A stretch of 64,000 bases of DNA from an uncultured Bacteroidota bacterium (GCA_903850915.1 CAINMV010000037.1:124001-188000); one strand, 5' to 3'; shown: positions 26,090 through 36,785, counted from the first letter of the stretch. The notes: generated from the letters alone by a model not told the origin. Numbers and translations are program-made.

Positions 26090-27412
26090 ATGATGAAAAA
26101 TCACTTTGTTAAAAAAATATGGGAGTTGTCTTGGCCTATTATTTTAGGGCAGATTAGCTATGTTTTAATGGGTATTGCCGACAATATCATGGTGGGTAAG
26201 GTTAGCAGTGCTGCCGTGGCTGCTGTAGGATTTAGTAATACTATTTTTTTTACTGTAAGTATCATTGGCGTTGGAATATTTAGTATTCTTCCCCCTTTAA
26301 TTTCCAAGGCAAAAGCCGAAGGCGAGAACCTCCGTTGTGGTGTTTTGTTGAATAATGGCCTATTAATAGCCCTTTGGATGGGTGCTATATTTACGCTTAT
26401 CACTTGGGTGCTTTCCGTGAATTTCAGCTGGTTCAAACAAGACGCAGCAGTTACAGAAATAGGTATCGGTTTTTTAAATATTATTGGCTTCTCTGCGATA
26501 CCTTTATTTCTGTTTTTAGCTGCCAAACAATTTACCGATGGGTTGGGATTCACAAAAATCTCAATGGCAATTGCCCTTAGTGCTGTTGGATTAAACATTT
26601 TTTTAAATTACCTGTTAATTTATGGTAATTGGGGCGCTCCAGCCTTGGGGGCTCAGGGGGCTGCTTGGGCAACATTAATTGCACGATTTGCAATGGCCTT
26701 CGGACTGTTGCTTTATATTTTGAGAAGCAAAAAAACAAAGCCATATTGCCCTCCTAGTTTCGTTTCTCAAAATGTAATATATCATCGGGAAATATTAAAA
26801 GATGGTGTACCTTCGGGGTTGCAATATTTTTTTGAAATCGGAGCCTTTGCTGTTGCCAATCTTTTTATGGGCTGGATGGGAAAGGATATCTCTGCGGCAT
26901 ACCAAATCGTAATTAGTCCTGCGGCATTAACCTATTTATTCGTTTCTGGTTTTGGTATCGGAGCATCAATTTTAGTTAGCGAAAGCCTGGGTGAACATAA
27001 TGCAGTTAGCGCCTACAAATTTGGTTTGAATGCCATCAAAATGACTTTAATTTTTGAACTATTTACATGCTCTATTTTTATCGTTTTTCATAAACTCATT
27101 CCCCTTGCCTACATCCATGATGAAAATGTTTTAAAACATGCCATTCCTTTAATGCTAATTGCTGGTTTCTTTCAAATTCCTGATGGCATCCAGTGTGTTT
27201 CTTTGGGCGTTTTGCGTGGATTGTATGATGTGAAAATTCCAACTTTTATTACATTATTTGCCTATTGGGTGGTATCACTTCCTTTGGGATATTATTTGGC
27301 GTTTGTAAAAGGCTATGGTGCTCCTGGGGTTTGGTGGGGTTTAACTATTGGTTTGCTCACCTCGGCCATTTTACTTTCTGGTCGCTTTTTTCAAATTGCA
27401 AAGCCTCGCTAA
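26090..27412 (+). CDS. MATE-family multidrug efflux transporter
   Basis: 440 residues, twelve hydrophobic segments in two homologous halves. N-terminal IWELSWPIILGQISYVLMGIADNIMVGK is the characteristic MATE opening, and the second half begins near EILKDGVPSGLQYFFEIGAFAV. Inner-membrane exporter of cationic drugs or metabolites driven by Na+ or H+. Two adjacent ATGs (26090, 26093) are possible starts. It closely resembles NorM-type members, but substrate and coupling ion cannot be told from sequence. Followed by apaG on the same strand at 79 bases. Confidence 0.92.
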   Translation: MMKNHFVKKIWELSWPIILGQISYVLMGIADNIMVGKVSSAAVAAVGFSNTIFFTVSIIGVGIFSILPPLISKAKAEGENLRCGVLLNNGLLIALWMGAIFTLITWVLSVNFSWFKQDAAVTEIGIGFLNIIGFSAIPLFLFLAAKQFTDGLGFTKISMAIALSAVGLNIFLNYLLIYGNWGAPALGAQGAAWATLIARFAMAFGLLLYILRSKKTKPYCPPSFVSQNVIYHREILKDGVPSGLQYFFEIGAFAVANLFMGWMGKDISAAYQIVISPAALTYLFVSGFGIGASILVSESLGEHNAVSAYKFGLNAIKMTLIFELFTCSIFIVFHKLIPLAYIHDENVLKHAIPLMLIAGFFQIPDGIQCVSLGVLRGLYDVKIPTFITLFAYWVVSLPLGYYLAFVKGYGAPGVWWGLTIGLLTSAILLSGRFFQIAKPR

Positions 27413-27469
27413 TTTTCATTGATTTCATTCTCATAAAAAAAATAATTTTAACTAAACGGAGCCATTTCG

Positions 27470-27477
27470 TACCTTCG
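27470..27477 (+). promoter_or_regulatory. -7-like box TACCTTCG of apaG
   Basis: TAnnTTCG variant, 14 bases before the apaG ATG. No -33 element seen. Confidence 0.35.
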
Positions 27478-27491
27478 TATTTCATATATAA

Positions 27492-27881
27492 ATGATGGTA
27501 ACAGCAATCACCAACGACATACAAATTATTGTTGAAGTAGAATTTCAACAAAAACAGCCTGCAGGTATGTTAATGGAGAATATTTTTGCGTATAGAGTTA
27601 CCATCCAAAATAAAAGTGACTTTACTATTACAGTTCTTCGCCGTCATTGGTTTATCCACGATTGCCAGCACACCATACGGGAAGTGGAAGGAGAAGGTGT
27701 AGTGGGTATTCAACCACGCATCGTACCAGGTGCGCAATACCAATATGTATCAGGCTGCAATATAAAAAGTGATATAGGCAAAATGCATGGTTACTATACC
27801 GTTGAGCGGCACATAGATGGCAATATCATTAAGGTGGTAATCCCTTCCTTCAATATGATTGTGCCTTATTTAATGAATTAG
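27492..27881 (+). CDS. apaG: ApaG-domain protein
   Basis: 129 residues, the size of stand-alone ApaG. A fibronectin-III-like fold with FAYRVTIQNKSDFTITVLRRHWFI, EVEGEGVVGIQPRIVPGAQYQYVSGC and GKMHGYYTVER, the family's conserved run. The family is linked genetically to Co2+/Mg2+ homeostasis and binds pyrophosphate/ATP in some members; the biochemical role is unsettled. It stands between the MATE exporter and the convergent giant surface protein gene. Confidence 0.92.
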   Translation: MMVTAITNDIQIIVEVEFQQKQPAGMLMENIFAYRVTIQNKSDFTITVLRRHWFIHDCQHTIREVEGEGVVGIQPRIVPGAQYQYVSGCNIKSDIGKMHGYYTVERHIDGNIIKVVIPSFNMIVPYLMN

Positions 27882-27943
27882 AAATCCAAAAATCTTTTTT
27901 TAACGCGGCAAAAATCGTATCGCTATTATGCTATTAAAGAAAT

Positions 27944-30900
27944 TTAGCGGATAAGCGTTACAGTGCCATCGTATTCTAGTTTTCGCCCATCGTAACCAGT
28001 TACAAGTACCTTGTAAATATACACGTCTTGTTCGCAAGCTTTACCAAGATAGGTTCCATTCCAACCATGAGTGCTGTAGCTTTTCCAATCGTAGAGTGTT
28101 TCACCCCAACGATCAAAAATTTTGATGTTAAAATCGATGATGCCACCAGCAACAACCCTAAATAACTCGTTAGCTTGTGGACCACTTTCATCCGGACTAA
28201 AAACATTAGGGATAAATACGGTCACATCCGGACCAATATAAACACGATGAACAATCTCATCATTACAACCTTCCCTGCTTGTAACTTTTAAGGTTACATT
28301 ATACCATCCTGTATCATTGGCAGAATAAGCGTGTAGCATCGATCTGTCGATGGTTGTTGCTGTAGTTCCATCACCATAATCCCAATCATAAAACATCGGT
28401 TCATTACCTCTGCTTTTGTTTTCAAATTTTATCTTTGGTGACGCAACAGTGGTGTTCCAAGGATTGGCCTCGAATTCGGCTACTGGGTATGGATATACTT
28501 CAATATAGGTTGTTTGAGTAACCGAATTAAAGCATCCATGCATTGAAGTAACTTTTACTTTTACTGTATAAACTCCACTATCATTATACACATGTATTGG
28601 ATTATCCAAAATGCTATTGTTGTCTGCACCCGAATTTGGATCACCAAAATCCCAGTCGTAAGTGGCTCCAACACCGGCATCCGTGGTACTTGCAAATTGA
28701 ACAGAAAGTGGTCGGCAACCTTTTAAAATATTACCTAAAAATTTAATTGTTGGCGTAGGGTAGATATCTGCATCGAAGGTAGCTTGAACAGGAGCACATA
28801 CGCCATTTTGAGTGGATACCACCTTGAATTTAATTTTATGATTTATCATCTCAAAAGCACTTGGATGATAGATTGTTGAAGTGGATGTAGCATTATCGAA
28901 ACCACCGTTACTATCTGCAGACCAAAGCACTCCGAAAGGCGCGTTAATATTTGATTTTACTGCAATACCATTTTGTTTTATCTCCATCTCGCAAAGCGTT
29001 TGAATAGGATCCATGGTAATCAAAGGTTCATCTTGAACACTAATTACAATAGAGTCGGATTTTTCGCAATACGGAGAAGTTGTTTCTTTAAAATGATACA
29101 ATATAGTATGCGATCCCACGCCTGCTATTTTGGTATTAAAAATATTGCCACTCACACCAGCTCCAGTATACGTTCCAGTACCTCCTGAATTAGGCGTTCC
29201 ATTTAGCGTAATATTACCCAAGTTTAAACATGCCGGTGTTACCGGTGCTAATTTTACATTCGGAATTGGATACACTTTAATCGTTGTACTATCTTCATCG
29301 GTGCATCCAATAGCAATTACAGAATATTTTAATGTGTATGTTTTTAAAGCAGTGGTTGTATTCACAGCAGGATCAAAGAATCCATTGTTAACACCAACAC
29401 CGCTCCAGCTGCTTCCTACCAATGGCGAACAACCTGACACGGCATAGAGGTCTACAAGACCATGATCAGCGCAAACATCTGGCAAAGTTCCGGCATTAGC
29501 AACTGGCACGGGTATTATTTGAAAGGTAATGGTATCGGTATTTTCACAACCTGTTAGAATGTCTTTAAATTTATATAACAAATCATGTGAACCGACACCT
29601 GCTGTTGAGGTGTTGAAATAATAAGAGTATCCTGGTGGATTGTTTACGCTTGAAAACGCAGCAACAGGAGTGCCAACACTTAATAAGCTCCATACACCAA
29701 ATTTTACATTAAAAGGATGGGCAATGGTGTCTAGTAATACACTTCCAAAGTTCTCACAAAAAACTTTATCTGGTCCAACAGATACGAGTGGTAACGGATT
29801 AACTTGCACCAAGGTAGAGTCGGTAGATGAGCAACCGTTATACGTTACTGTTGCATACACATAAAAGCTGCCTCCTGCATTAGCGGTTGCTTTGGGGTCG
29901 AATTGATCCCCATTTACAATAACTGCAGGCATTGATGGACAAGTCCAATAGGTAGCAGTAGGAATTACTATAGCGTTGTTATATTTAACTGTACACGATA
30001 AATTAATTAATTGGCCATCTACACATTTCTTAGGAAAAACAGGAAATGTGATCACTGGTCTGGCTTTAACATCAACATTTATAGTATCGTAATTAGTACA
30101 ACTAACTAACCCATACGTGACAGTCCCTTTTACAACAAAAGAGGTATTTATTAAAGGGTTAACAGTAAGTGAGTCAGTAGTACTTACAAGTGAATTGGAT
30201 GTAATTTCCCTCCATTCATATACTTGTGCACCAGTAGCATGAAGTGTAACTGTATCGTACTTGCAAATAGCGACATCGGCAAGAGGACCGACAACTACAG
30301 GATCGTTCACAAAAAGTAAAACAGTATCGAAAGCATCGCATCCAAAACTATCTAACATTTGTAAGGTGTAAACACCTGAATCTTTTGCTATTATTTTTTG
30401 TTGATTGGAAACGAATGACCCATTTCGATACCAATTGTAAGTCATTCCTAAATTCGTATTTGCAGCATCAAATTCCACACTATCTCCATAGCAAATACGA
30501 TGATCGGTATTCGGAGGTATAGTAGGAAGTTCTTTTACCGCCACCTTCACACTATCATAAGAAATACATCCTATATTATCAGTTACTCGAAATATTAATA
30601 AAGTATCGGTTGTTGGGGTAATAGTTAAGGATGCTAAGGTATCGGTTGCATTCCAAAAATAACGATATGGAGTAGTTCCCCATTTTGCATTGCCATTAAT
30701 GGTAATAGGTTTACTTCGGCAAACAAATGTATCGTTTGGCGCAAATGCATGAACAAACGTATCTACCTTAATCGTATCAAAATAAACGTCGCTACAGAAA
30801 TTCGATGTAATTGTATGTCGAATAACATAAGATCCTCCGGAAGGAAACTGATAGATTGCAGTATCGTCATTAAAATTAATTCCTTGAATTTTAAATTGAA

Positions 30901-32194
30901 ATGTTGGATTATAGTAGCTCCCCTTGGGGACAGAAACGCATCTATACTTTCCACAGCCCAAATCAGTATAATAACGATCGGCATGCGGTGTTGGCTTTAC
31001 CGTAATGGTATAAGCCCTTGTGGCTCGTCCATTCAGCGGACAATGATCGTCTTCAACTGTTGCTCGAAAATAATACGGTAACGTACTAGCATCGGCTTCC
31101 GTTGGCGTCCAACAAAATTGCCCTTGCGCTCGTTTCACTGTTCCGTTATTATCCGACCAGGTTGCAGCAGGGATCGAATGATCCCAAAAGATCCTAGTGG
31201 TATCTGAAAAATTTTGATCGTTGGTTGTTATATAAAAACAGAGTTGCGAGCCGGCACATACTTGAAATGGCTGCAGGGATAAAAGTGTTGGAGTTATATT
31301 ATTGCAATTTGCCAATATTATAAACTGCATATCTCGCGTAGCTATGCCGATTAGCTTATAGACTCCATTAATTTTCCGCCACTCTTCAACCTTAATTTTC
31401 ATTACCGTTTCTTGCTGCTGCAAAGGACGAAAAACCATATCGCCCGTTTGTGGGTCGAGATAGAATCCTTGAGGTGGGGTGCAGGTAGGGCAAGGAGTAA
31501 CATTTGGATTTCCGCTTGGAAAACACGTTAACGGATAGTTTAAGCTCCAAGGTGAAGAATAGGTTGCACCATTGGGAAGAGCCTTCTTATAGACTAGAGA
31601 ATCACCATCCTGGTCCACAACACCATGGTTATAAATAACATCCTGTCCGGCACATTTAATTGCAATCGGCGGATTTTTAAATTCAGGTCCATTATCACAG
31701 GGTGTTATGCAACGATTCAACCATAGCTCAGTACTGAAATTTGCCCAACTATAGCCTGTGTTTATAGGCCCACTTCGACAACATTCGCTGAATGTAAATT
31801 TATACCAGCAACAATTGGCAAAATTACCTCCAAGATAGACTTTACCTTCAAAACGATGTTCCTCAATTCCATAGGGAATGCTTGTTAGCATTGAGTTGGC
31901 TGGATTACAAGGTTTATCTCCATTACAAACTGGCGTAATATCTACCATAGAAACGCGTGTACAATTTACTGTTCCTGACAAACTTGATGCACAGGAGTCG
32001 CTAGTAAATTGAAGTTGAACTGTCGATGATTTCGGAATACCTCGACAATCGCGATAAAATTTAAAAATAATTTTAAACGTGTCATTCGTTAGGCACTTCC
32101 ATTGAATATCTGCACCCATTACATGGTCGGCATAGGACCTGTTACTGAATAACAGCATCGCGCAGGCAACAAGCACAAACAATAACTTTTTCAT
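27944..32194 (-). CDS. giant PKD/Ig-like surface protein with T9SS type B (gliding-type) C-terminal domain, paralog A
   Basis: 1416 residues. Signal peptide about 1-22. A Cys-rich N-terminal module (about 22-300) begins DHVMGADIQWKCLTNDTF and carries FYRDCRG, NCCWYKFTFSECCR and CDNGPEFKNPP. A long array of Ig/PKD-like segments follows (about 300-1130), many with the ending PxPxVxxGP or VxPxP, then two canonical PKD domains (TYDWDFGDPNSG and FYDWDYGDG, about 1165-1325). The last 85 residues (VFIPNVFSPDESGP to EYDGTVTLIR) are the type B sorting domain used by T9SS for surface adhesins such as SprB. Tandem paralog of the next gene upstream. Confidence 0.92.
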   Translation of the reverse strand: MKKLLFVLVACAMLLFSNRSYADHVMGADIQWKCLTNDTFKIIFKFYRDCRGIPKSSTVQLQFTSDSCASSLSGTVNCTRVSMVDITPVCNGDKPCNPANSMLTSIPYGIEEHRFEGKVYLGGNFANCCWYKFTFSECCRSGPINTGYSWANFSTELWLNRCITPCDNGPEFKNPPIAIKCAGQDVIYNHGVVDQDGDSLVYKKALPNGATYSSPWSLNYPLTCFPSGNPNVTPCPTCTPPQGFYLDPQTGDMVFRPLQQQETVMKIKVEEWRKINGVYKLIGIATRDMQFIILANCNNITPTLLSLQPFQVCAGSQLCFYITTNDQNFSDTTRIFWDHSIPAATWSDNNGTVKRAQGQFCWTPTEADASTLPYYFRATVEDDHCPLNGRATRAYTITVKPTPHADRYYTDLGCGKYRCVSVPKGSYYNPTFQFKIQGINFNDDTAIYQFPSGGSYVIRHTITSNFCSDVYFDTIKVDTFVHAFAPNDTFVCRSKPITINGNAKWGTTPYRYFWNATDTLASLTITPTTDTLLIFRVTDNIGCISYDSVKVAVKELPTIPPNTDHRICYGDSVEFDAANTNLGMTYNWYRNGSFVSNQQKIIAKDSGVYTLQMLDSFGCDAFDTVLLFVNDPVVVGPLADVAICKYDTVTLHATGAQVYEWREITSNSLVSTTDSLTVNPLINTSFVVKGTVTYGLVSCTNYDTINVDVKARPVITFPVFPKKCVDGQLINLSCTVKYNNAIVIPTATYWTCPSMPAVIVNGDQFDPKATANAGGSFYVYATVTYNGCSSTDSTLVQVNPLPLVSVGPDKVFCENFGSVLLDTIAHPFNVKFGVWSLLSVGTPVAAFSSVNNPPGYSYYFNTSTAGVGSHDLLYKFKDILTGCENTDTITFQIIPVPVANAGTLPDVCADHGLVDLYAVSGCSPLVGSSWSGVGVNNGFFDPAVNTTTALKTYTLKYSVIAIGCTDEDSTTIKVYPIPNVKLAPVTPACLNLGNITLNGTPNSGGTGTYTGAGVSGNIFNTKIAGVGSHTILYHFKETTSPYCEKSDSIVISVQDEPLITMDPIQTLCEMEIKQNGIAVKSNINAPFGVLWSADSNGGFDNATSTSTIYHPSAFEMINHKIKFKVVSTQNGVCAPVQATFDADIYPTPTIKFLGNILKGCRPLSVQFASTTDAGVGATYDWDFGDPNSGADNNSILDNPIHVYNDSGVYTVKVKVTSMHGCFNSVTQTTYIEVYPYPVAEFEANPWNTTVASPKIKFENKSRGNEPMFYDWDYGDGTTATTIDRSMLHAYSANDTGWYNVTLKVTSREGCNDEIVHRVYIGPDVTVFIPNVFSPDESGPQANELFRVVAGGIIDFNIKIFDRWGETLYDWKSYSTHGWNGTYLGKACEQDVYIYKVLVTGYDGRKLEYDGTVTLIR

Positions 32195-32204
32195 GGTAAG
32201 AGTA

Positions 32205-32243
32205 TAAAAAGACCGGACCGTGATTTTTTAACCACAGTCCGGT
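32205..32243 (-). terminator. terminator between the two giant surface-protein genes
   Basis: Stem ACCGGACTGTG/CACGGTCCGGT (32233-32243 with 32212-32222, one mismatch) with a 10-base A-rich loop. On the minus strand it is followed by CTTTTTAT. It would end or attenuate transcription from paralog B before paralog A, giving lower expression of the latter. Confidence 0.7.
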
Positions 32244-32276
32244 TAGATTTCAACGAATGGGGATTGCCCCTACTAC

Positions 32277-35200
32277 TTATCGGATTAAGTGCACGGTACC
32301 ATCGTATTCGTACTCTTTTTTATCCATACCGGTAACCACCACTTTGTAGATGTAAACATCAATTTGAGAATCAAGCCCATTGTATTTACCATCCCATCCA
32401 TGATCTTTATAGCTTTGTGAATGATACAATTGCTCTCCCCAACGACTATAAATAAACATTTCAAAAGTTTTGATTCCTGTAGCCACCACCTTAAACTTCT
32501 CGTTCGCCAATGGCCCATCTTCATCAGGAGTGAAAGCATTTGGAATAAACACGGTTAAATCAGGTGCGATGTAGATATTGTGTTGAATCATATCCTCACA
32601 ATCACCTTTAGAGGATACTACCTTAAGAGTTACTGTTCTCCAACCCGTATCGGCATCCGGGTTATTAATTTTATACAAATATTCTGGATTTTGCAATGTT
32701 GAGGTACCAACACCATCACCGAAATCCCAATCCCATGATTTAATAGGAAGTCCACTATTATCTGTAAGGTCTTTGAACTTGTATTTAGGTAATGCTACGG
32801 TAGCCCAATCTGGTGCATTTGGATCGAAGGTAAACTCCGCTTTTGGAATTGGATAAACTTCAATCATTTGCGGACGGGTACTTGTTTCGTCGCAGCCATT
32901 TTTGCTAATAATTTTTAATAAAATTGAATAAACACCCGGAGCACTAAACGTATGCGTTGGGTTGCGGGTGGTGTCATTATTTAATGCGCCGCTAGCAGGA
33001 TCTCCAAAATCCCAGAGGTAGCTTACATTGTCGCGAACAATATTTGTATCTTGAAATGTAGTTGTGAATGGAACACAGCCAACCAATTTAGGTGAGTTAA
33101 AGCTCACAATAGGAGTTGGATAAATTGGCGCTTCTGCATAAACAGAGTCGTAGCGACAAATGCTGTTACCTGTACTAATTAAGGCAATACTCATCTTCTC
33201 TGCTGCTACCTCTGCTAGTGTTGGAATATAGGTGATGACAGAATCGTTCCATGTTGAGTTTATTAGAGTGCCACCACCTACATTCACCCATTTAAATCCG
33301 TAAGGGGCATAGGTATGGCCTTTAATCACAACACCGGAATCTTGCGTTTTCTTAGCACATAAACCACCGATTGGTTCAATACTCACATGCGGAGGCATCT
33401 CCACATAAAATTTCATTGAAGTGTCTTTTGAACATGTGGTCAATGGATCTGTATAACTATATTTTACCATATGCCATCCTGTATCTGTAACTACAGGGTC
33501 AATACTTGTGGTGAAAAACTCTGTACCATCAAGAAAATAACGACTTCCATTGCCTCCTGGATTTGGAGTAAGCACAATTGGAGGGTCTGTTTTACATACC
33601 GCATAACTAGATGCTTTTATGGTTGGCTGCGGAATTGGATGCACCGTTATCTGCAAGGAATCCATGTCGCTGCAACCAATACGAGTAACTTTGTAATATA
33701 GTGTGTATGTTTTACTAGTTCCAGAAATGTTCACATTCGGATTAAAGTTAGAGCTATCCGGCAATACTCCAGTTCCCCACCATTTACCATCATAGGGAGT
33801 GCTATGAAGATTATTTGTTAATTGTAAAGGCCCACTGCCTACGCAAATAGCGGTGTCAACTCCTGCATCAACAACTGGAATTGGTGTTACCGTAAAGTCA
33901 ACAGTATCACTATTAGAACATGCAGGTGATATTAGATCTTTGTACCAATAAATAAGCTGATACGTTTCACCTAAATGATTAACACCATCGCCTGCTTTAA
34001 CTGGATCAAAGCAATAGCTGAATTTTCCGCCTCCAATAGGTGTACTATCTAATGGATAGGTAATTGCTTTGCTAGCATCTAATACATACCATTTCCCACC
34101 ATAGGGGAGTCCCATTGTATCAAGACTAAAACAAGTGTTGTAATTTGAGCAGAATGTTTTATCGGAGCCCGCCAATACTACCGGAGGAGGCACCACTTGA
34201 ACAGTTACAGAGTCTTTTACTTTACAACCGCTAGGTGCGGTTGCCTCCATAATCACATAATAGATACCACCTGATGGTGGGCTTTGAACTGGATCAAAAT
34301 AGAATACTCCTGTTGTTGGATCCATTGATACAGCAAGCGGTTGAGAGTTACTGTACCAATTTACGTATGTAGGTGGCACATTCGCTCCATTAACCTTTAG
34401 CGTTCCTGTAAGGAAGATAAATCCACCATTAATACAGCGTTTTGGAAATACTGGGAAGGTAATCGTAGGCAGTGTATTTACATTCACAACAACAGTATCG
34501 TAGCCATAGCATGTTTTACCTTTTATAGTTTGAGTACCTTTAATATAGTAGGTAGTTGAAACCAATGGATTCACAGAGATACTTGTTCCAGTAGCTGTTA
34601 CCGAGTTTTTATTGTTTGTCCATTCATAGGTGTCGGCACCTGTGGCTGTTAATGAAGTAGTATCGCCGTAACAAATAATCACATCAGCCAATGGACCAAC
34701 AATTACCTTAGGATTTACAAAAAGATTAAACGTGTCGAAGGCCTCGCAGCCGAAGGAGTCAATAACTTGAACAGTATATTGAGCGCTATCACTAATTGTA
34801 ATTGTTTGAGAGGTCGATAAACTTGCACCATCTTTCTGCCAAACATATAGTTGTCCTGGATTGCCGGCATCAAGCAAAAATGACTCTCCAAAGCACAAGC
34901 GCTCATCAGGGGGAAGAGCCACGACTGGCAATGGTTTTACCTCGATATATACCGAATCCGACGCGATGCAAAGATCTTTATCCAACACACTTACACGATA
35001 GTAACCAGAAACCGTAGGTGTGATCGTAACATCAGCAAAAGTATCATTAACTCCAGTACTCCACTTGTAACTGATAGGTAGTACACCATGACGAACATCG
35101 CAAGTTAACTTGATATTCTTTCCAATACATACATGTGAATCAGGCATACAAACCACGCTTATTGGGGTATCAACCTGAATGGTATCAAAATAGGTATTTG

Positions 35201-36659
35201 TGCAACCATTAAAAAACATCGTATTTTTTACTAAATACTTTCCACCTTGCGAAAATTGGTATTGGCACGTGGCTGTTGAAGCCCAAACCGTAACAGGAGA
35301 ACCCGTTCCCACTGCTTTTGGAACATACCACTTGTAAGAAGCACCATTAAAATAGGTACTCGTTGGCGTTGCGGCAAACTCCCAAAGTCCGCATCCTTTT
35401 TTAGTAAATGTTCGATTGTTTTTGGGTGTTGGTTTTACAACGATAGAATATGAACGCGTCATAGTTCCATTTAATGGACAATGGTCGTCGTAAGCCGTAG
35501 CTGTAAAATAATACGGCAAGGTACTTGCGTCATCATCGCCTGGTGTCCAGCACATCGTCCCGGAGGCATGTTTTACCGCACCATTATTATCCGACCAAAC
35601 GCCATTTGTGATTCCTTTATTCCAATTTATTCGCGTTGTATCTGATAAATCTTGATCATTGGTATTAATCGTTATACATATCTGCTGCCCCGCACACGCC
35701 TCATAGGAATATGGTCCCGACAAACTTGGTAACTTATTATTACAGTTTTGAATAATTACAAACTGCATATCCCGGGCTGTTTTTCCTATAACTTTATAAA
35801 CGCCGTTCGCATCTTTACGCCATTCTGTAACCATAATTTTCAATACGGTGATTTGCACTTGCATTGGACGGAAACACATATCACCAGTACGAGGATCAAG
35901 ATTAAATCCTGTTGGAGGATTGGCATTCGGGTTCGGGTTGTTTCCACCTAAACAAGTAAGTGGGTAAGTATAACTCCAAGGAGAAGAATAGCTTCCTCCC
36001 AATGGTGGAGCCATAGCGTATGAAAGTGAGTCGCCATCAGCATCAACAACACCGTGGTTAAAACAAACATCTTGACCAGCGCATTTGATTGCAACAGGTA
36101 CGTTTTTAAATTCTGGACCATTATCACAAGGCTGTACGCAACGATTCAACCAAGATTCTGAATAAAAGTCAGCATCGGCATAACCTGTAGTAATATTACT
36201 ATTACGGCAACACAACTGCCAACGCATTTTATACCAACAACAATTGGCATAATTGCCGCCGAAATAAACCTTCCATACGGCAGTATGTCTCTCCACCCCA
36301 ACTGGAATTTGAGCAGTTGATGTACCGCTACCTCCTGAAATAGGACACGGTTTCTGACCTGACGAACACACTGGCGTGATATCTTCCACCGTATAGGACT
36401 TCATGGTTCCCTTACTTACAGTGTAGGAGTTAGCGCAAGAGTCACTAGTGATAGCCATTGATGCTAAGTCGCCCGAACTCATTGACGAGGCGCCATCAGT
36501 ACAACGACGATAAACCACCAAGGTGATTTGAAAGGTATCGTTACCAAGGCACTTCCAAACAATATCCATACCCATTACGTGGGTGGCGTTAGCCTGCTTG
36601 GTACCCAATCCTAGGGCAAAAAGAGTGGTTAATAAAACAATGCGTAAAAACTTATTCAT
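32277..36659 (-). CDS. giant PKD/Ig-like surface protein with T9SS type B C-terminal domain, paralog B
   Basis: 1460 residues. Signal peptide about 1-25 ending near QANA. The same Cys-rich N-module as paralog A (THVMGMDIVWKCLGNDTF, NCCWYKMRWQLCCR, CDNGPEFKNVP, then FNHGVVDADGDSLSY), a long Ig/PKD-like array, two canonical PKD domains (YLWDFGDPASG and WDWDFGDG, about 1215-1370), and a type B tail VFIPNAFTPDEDGP to YDGTVHLIR. The pair clearly arose by tandem duplication, with clear protein-level divergence since. Expected on the cell surface, perhaps in adhesion or motility; no enzyme domain is seen. It follows the sigma/barrel pair by 126 bases. Confidence 0.92.
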   Translation of the reverse strand: MNKFLRIVLLTTLFALGLGTKQANATHVMGMDIVWKCLGNDTFQITLVVYRRCTDGASSMSSGDLASMAITSDSCANSYTVSKGTMKSYTVEDITPVCSSGQKPCPISGGSGTSTAQIPVGVERHTAVWKVYFGGNYANCCWYKMRWQLCCRNSNITTGYADADFYSESWLNRCVQPCDNGPEFKNVPVAIKCAGQDVCFNHGVVDADGDSLSYAMAPPLGGSYSSPWSYTYPLTCLGGNNPNPNANPPTGFNLDPRTGDMCFRPMQVQITVLKIMVTEWRKDANGVYKVIGKTARDMQFVIIQNCNNKLPSLSGPYSYEACAGQQICITINTNDQDLSDTTRINWNKGITNGVWSDNNGAVKHASGTMCWTPGDDDASTLPYYFTATAYDDHCPLNGTMTRSYSIVVKPTPKNNRTFTKKGCGLWEFAATPTSTYFNGASYKWYVPKAVGTGSPVTVWASTATCQYQFSQGGKYLVKNTMFFNGCTNTYFDTIQVDTPISVVCMPDSHVCIGKNIKLTCDVRHGVLPISYKWSTGVNDTFADVTITPTVSGYYRVSVLDKDLCIASDSVYIEVKPLPVVALPPDERLCFGESFLLDAGNPGQLYVWQKDGASLSTSQTITISDSAQYTVQVIDSFGCEAFDTFNLFVNPKVIVGPLADVIICYGDTTSLTATGADTYEWTNNKNSVTATGTSISVNPLVSTTYYIKGTQTIKGKTCYGYDTVVVNVNTLPTITFPVFPKRCINGGFIFLTGTLKVNGANVPPTYVNWYSNSQPLAVSMDPTTGVFYFDPVQSPPSGGIYYVIMEATAPSGCKVKDSVTVQVVPPPVVLAGSDKTFCSNYNTCFSLDTMGLPYGGKWYVLDASKAITYPLDSTPIGGGKFSYCFDPVKAGDGVNHLGETYQLIYWYKDLISPACSNSDTVDFTVTPIPVVDAGVDTAICVGSGPLQLTNNLHSTPYDGKWWGTGVLPDSSNFNPNVNISGTSKTYTLYYKVTRIGCSDMDSLQITVHPIPQPTIKASSYAVCKTDPPIVLTPNPGGNGSRYFLDGTEFFTTSIDPVVTDTGWHMVKYSYTDPLTTCSKDTSMKFYVEMPPHVSIEPIGGLCAKKTQDSGVVIKGHTYAPYGFKWVNVGGGTLINSTWNDSVITYIPTLAEVAAEKMSIALISTGNSICRYDSVYAEAPIYPTPIVSFNSPKLVGCVPFTTTFQDTNIVRDNVSYLWDFGDPASGALNNDTTRNPTHTFSAPGVYSILLKIISKNGCDETSTRPQMIEVYPIPKAEFTFDPNAPDWATVALPKYKFKDLTDNSGLPIKSWDWDFGDGVGTSTLQNPEYLYKINNPDADTGWRTVTLKVVSSKGDCEDMIQHNIYIAPDLTVFIPNAFTPDEDGPLANEKFKVVATGIKTFEMFIYSRWGEQLYHSQSYKDHGWDGKYNGLDSQIDVYIYKVVVTGMDKKEYEYDGTVHLIR

Positions 36660-36785
36660 GTCCGATGATGTTATTTTTTTATTACTTTTATATACCTGAT
36701 TTTAACAGGTGATGCTATTAATTTTTATGTTGTGTACTTTAAGCTTGGCAATTTAATCAAATTGGAATAATTTATACACATTTTA

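Noticed and set aside
26158-26598. 146-codon minus-strand frame inside the MATE gene
   Set aside because: It is antisense to a clear membrane transporter; its basic, hydrophobic composition is the reverse reading of transmembrane codons.
27944-36659. Repeated short sequence patterns that could suggest a repeat array or CRISPR
   Set aside because: They are Ig/PKD codon repeats of coding sequence with variable spacing, not identical direct repeats with unique spacers.
36697-36713. Small hairpin ACCTG/CAGGT upstream of giant paralog B
   Set aside because: Only a five-base stem and no T-tract on the transcribed strand; not a convincing terminator for the sigma/barrel pair.
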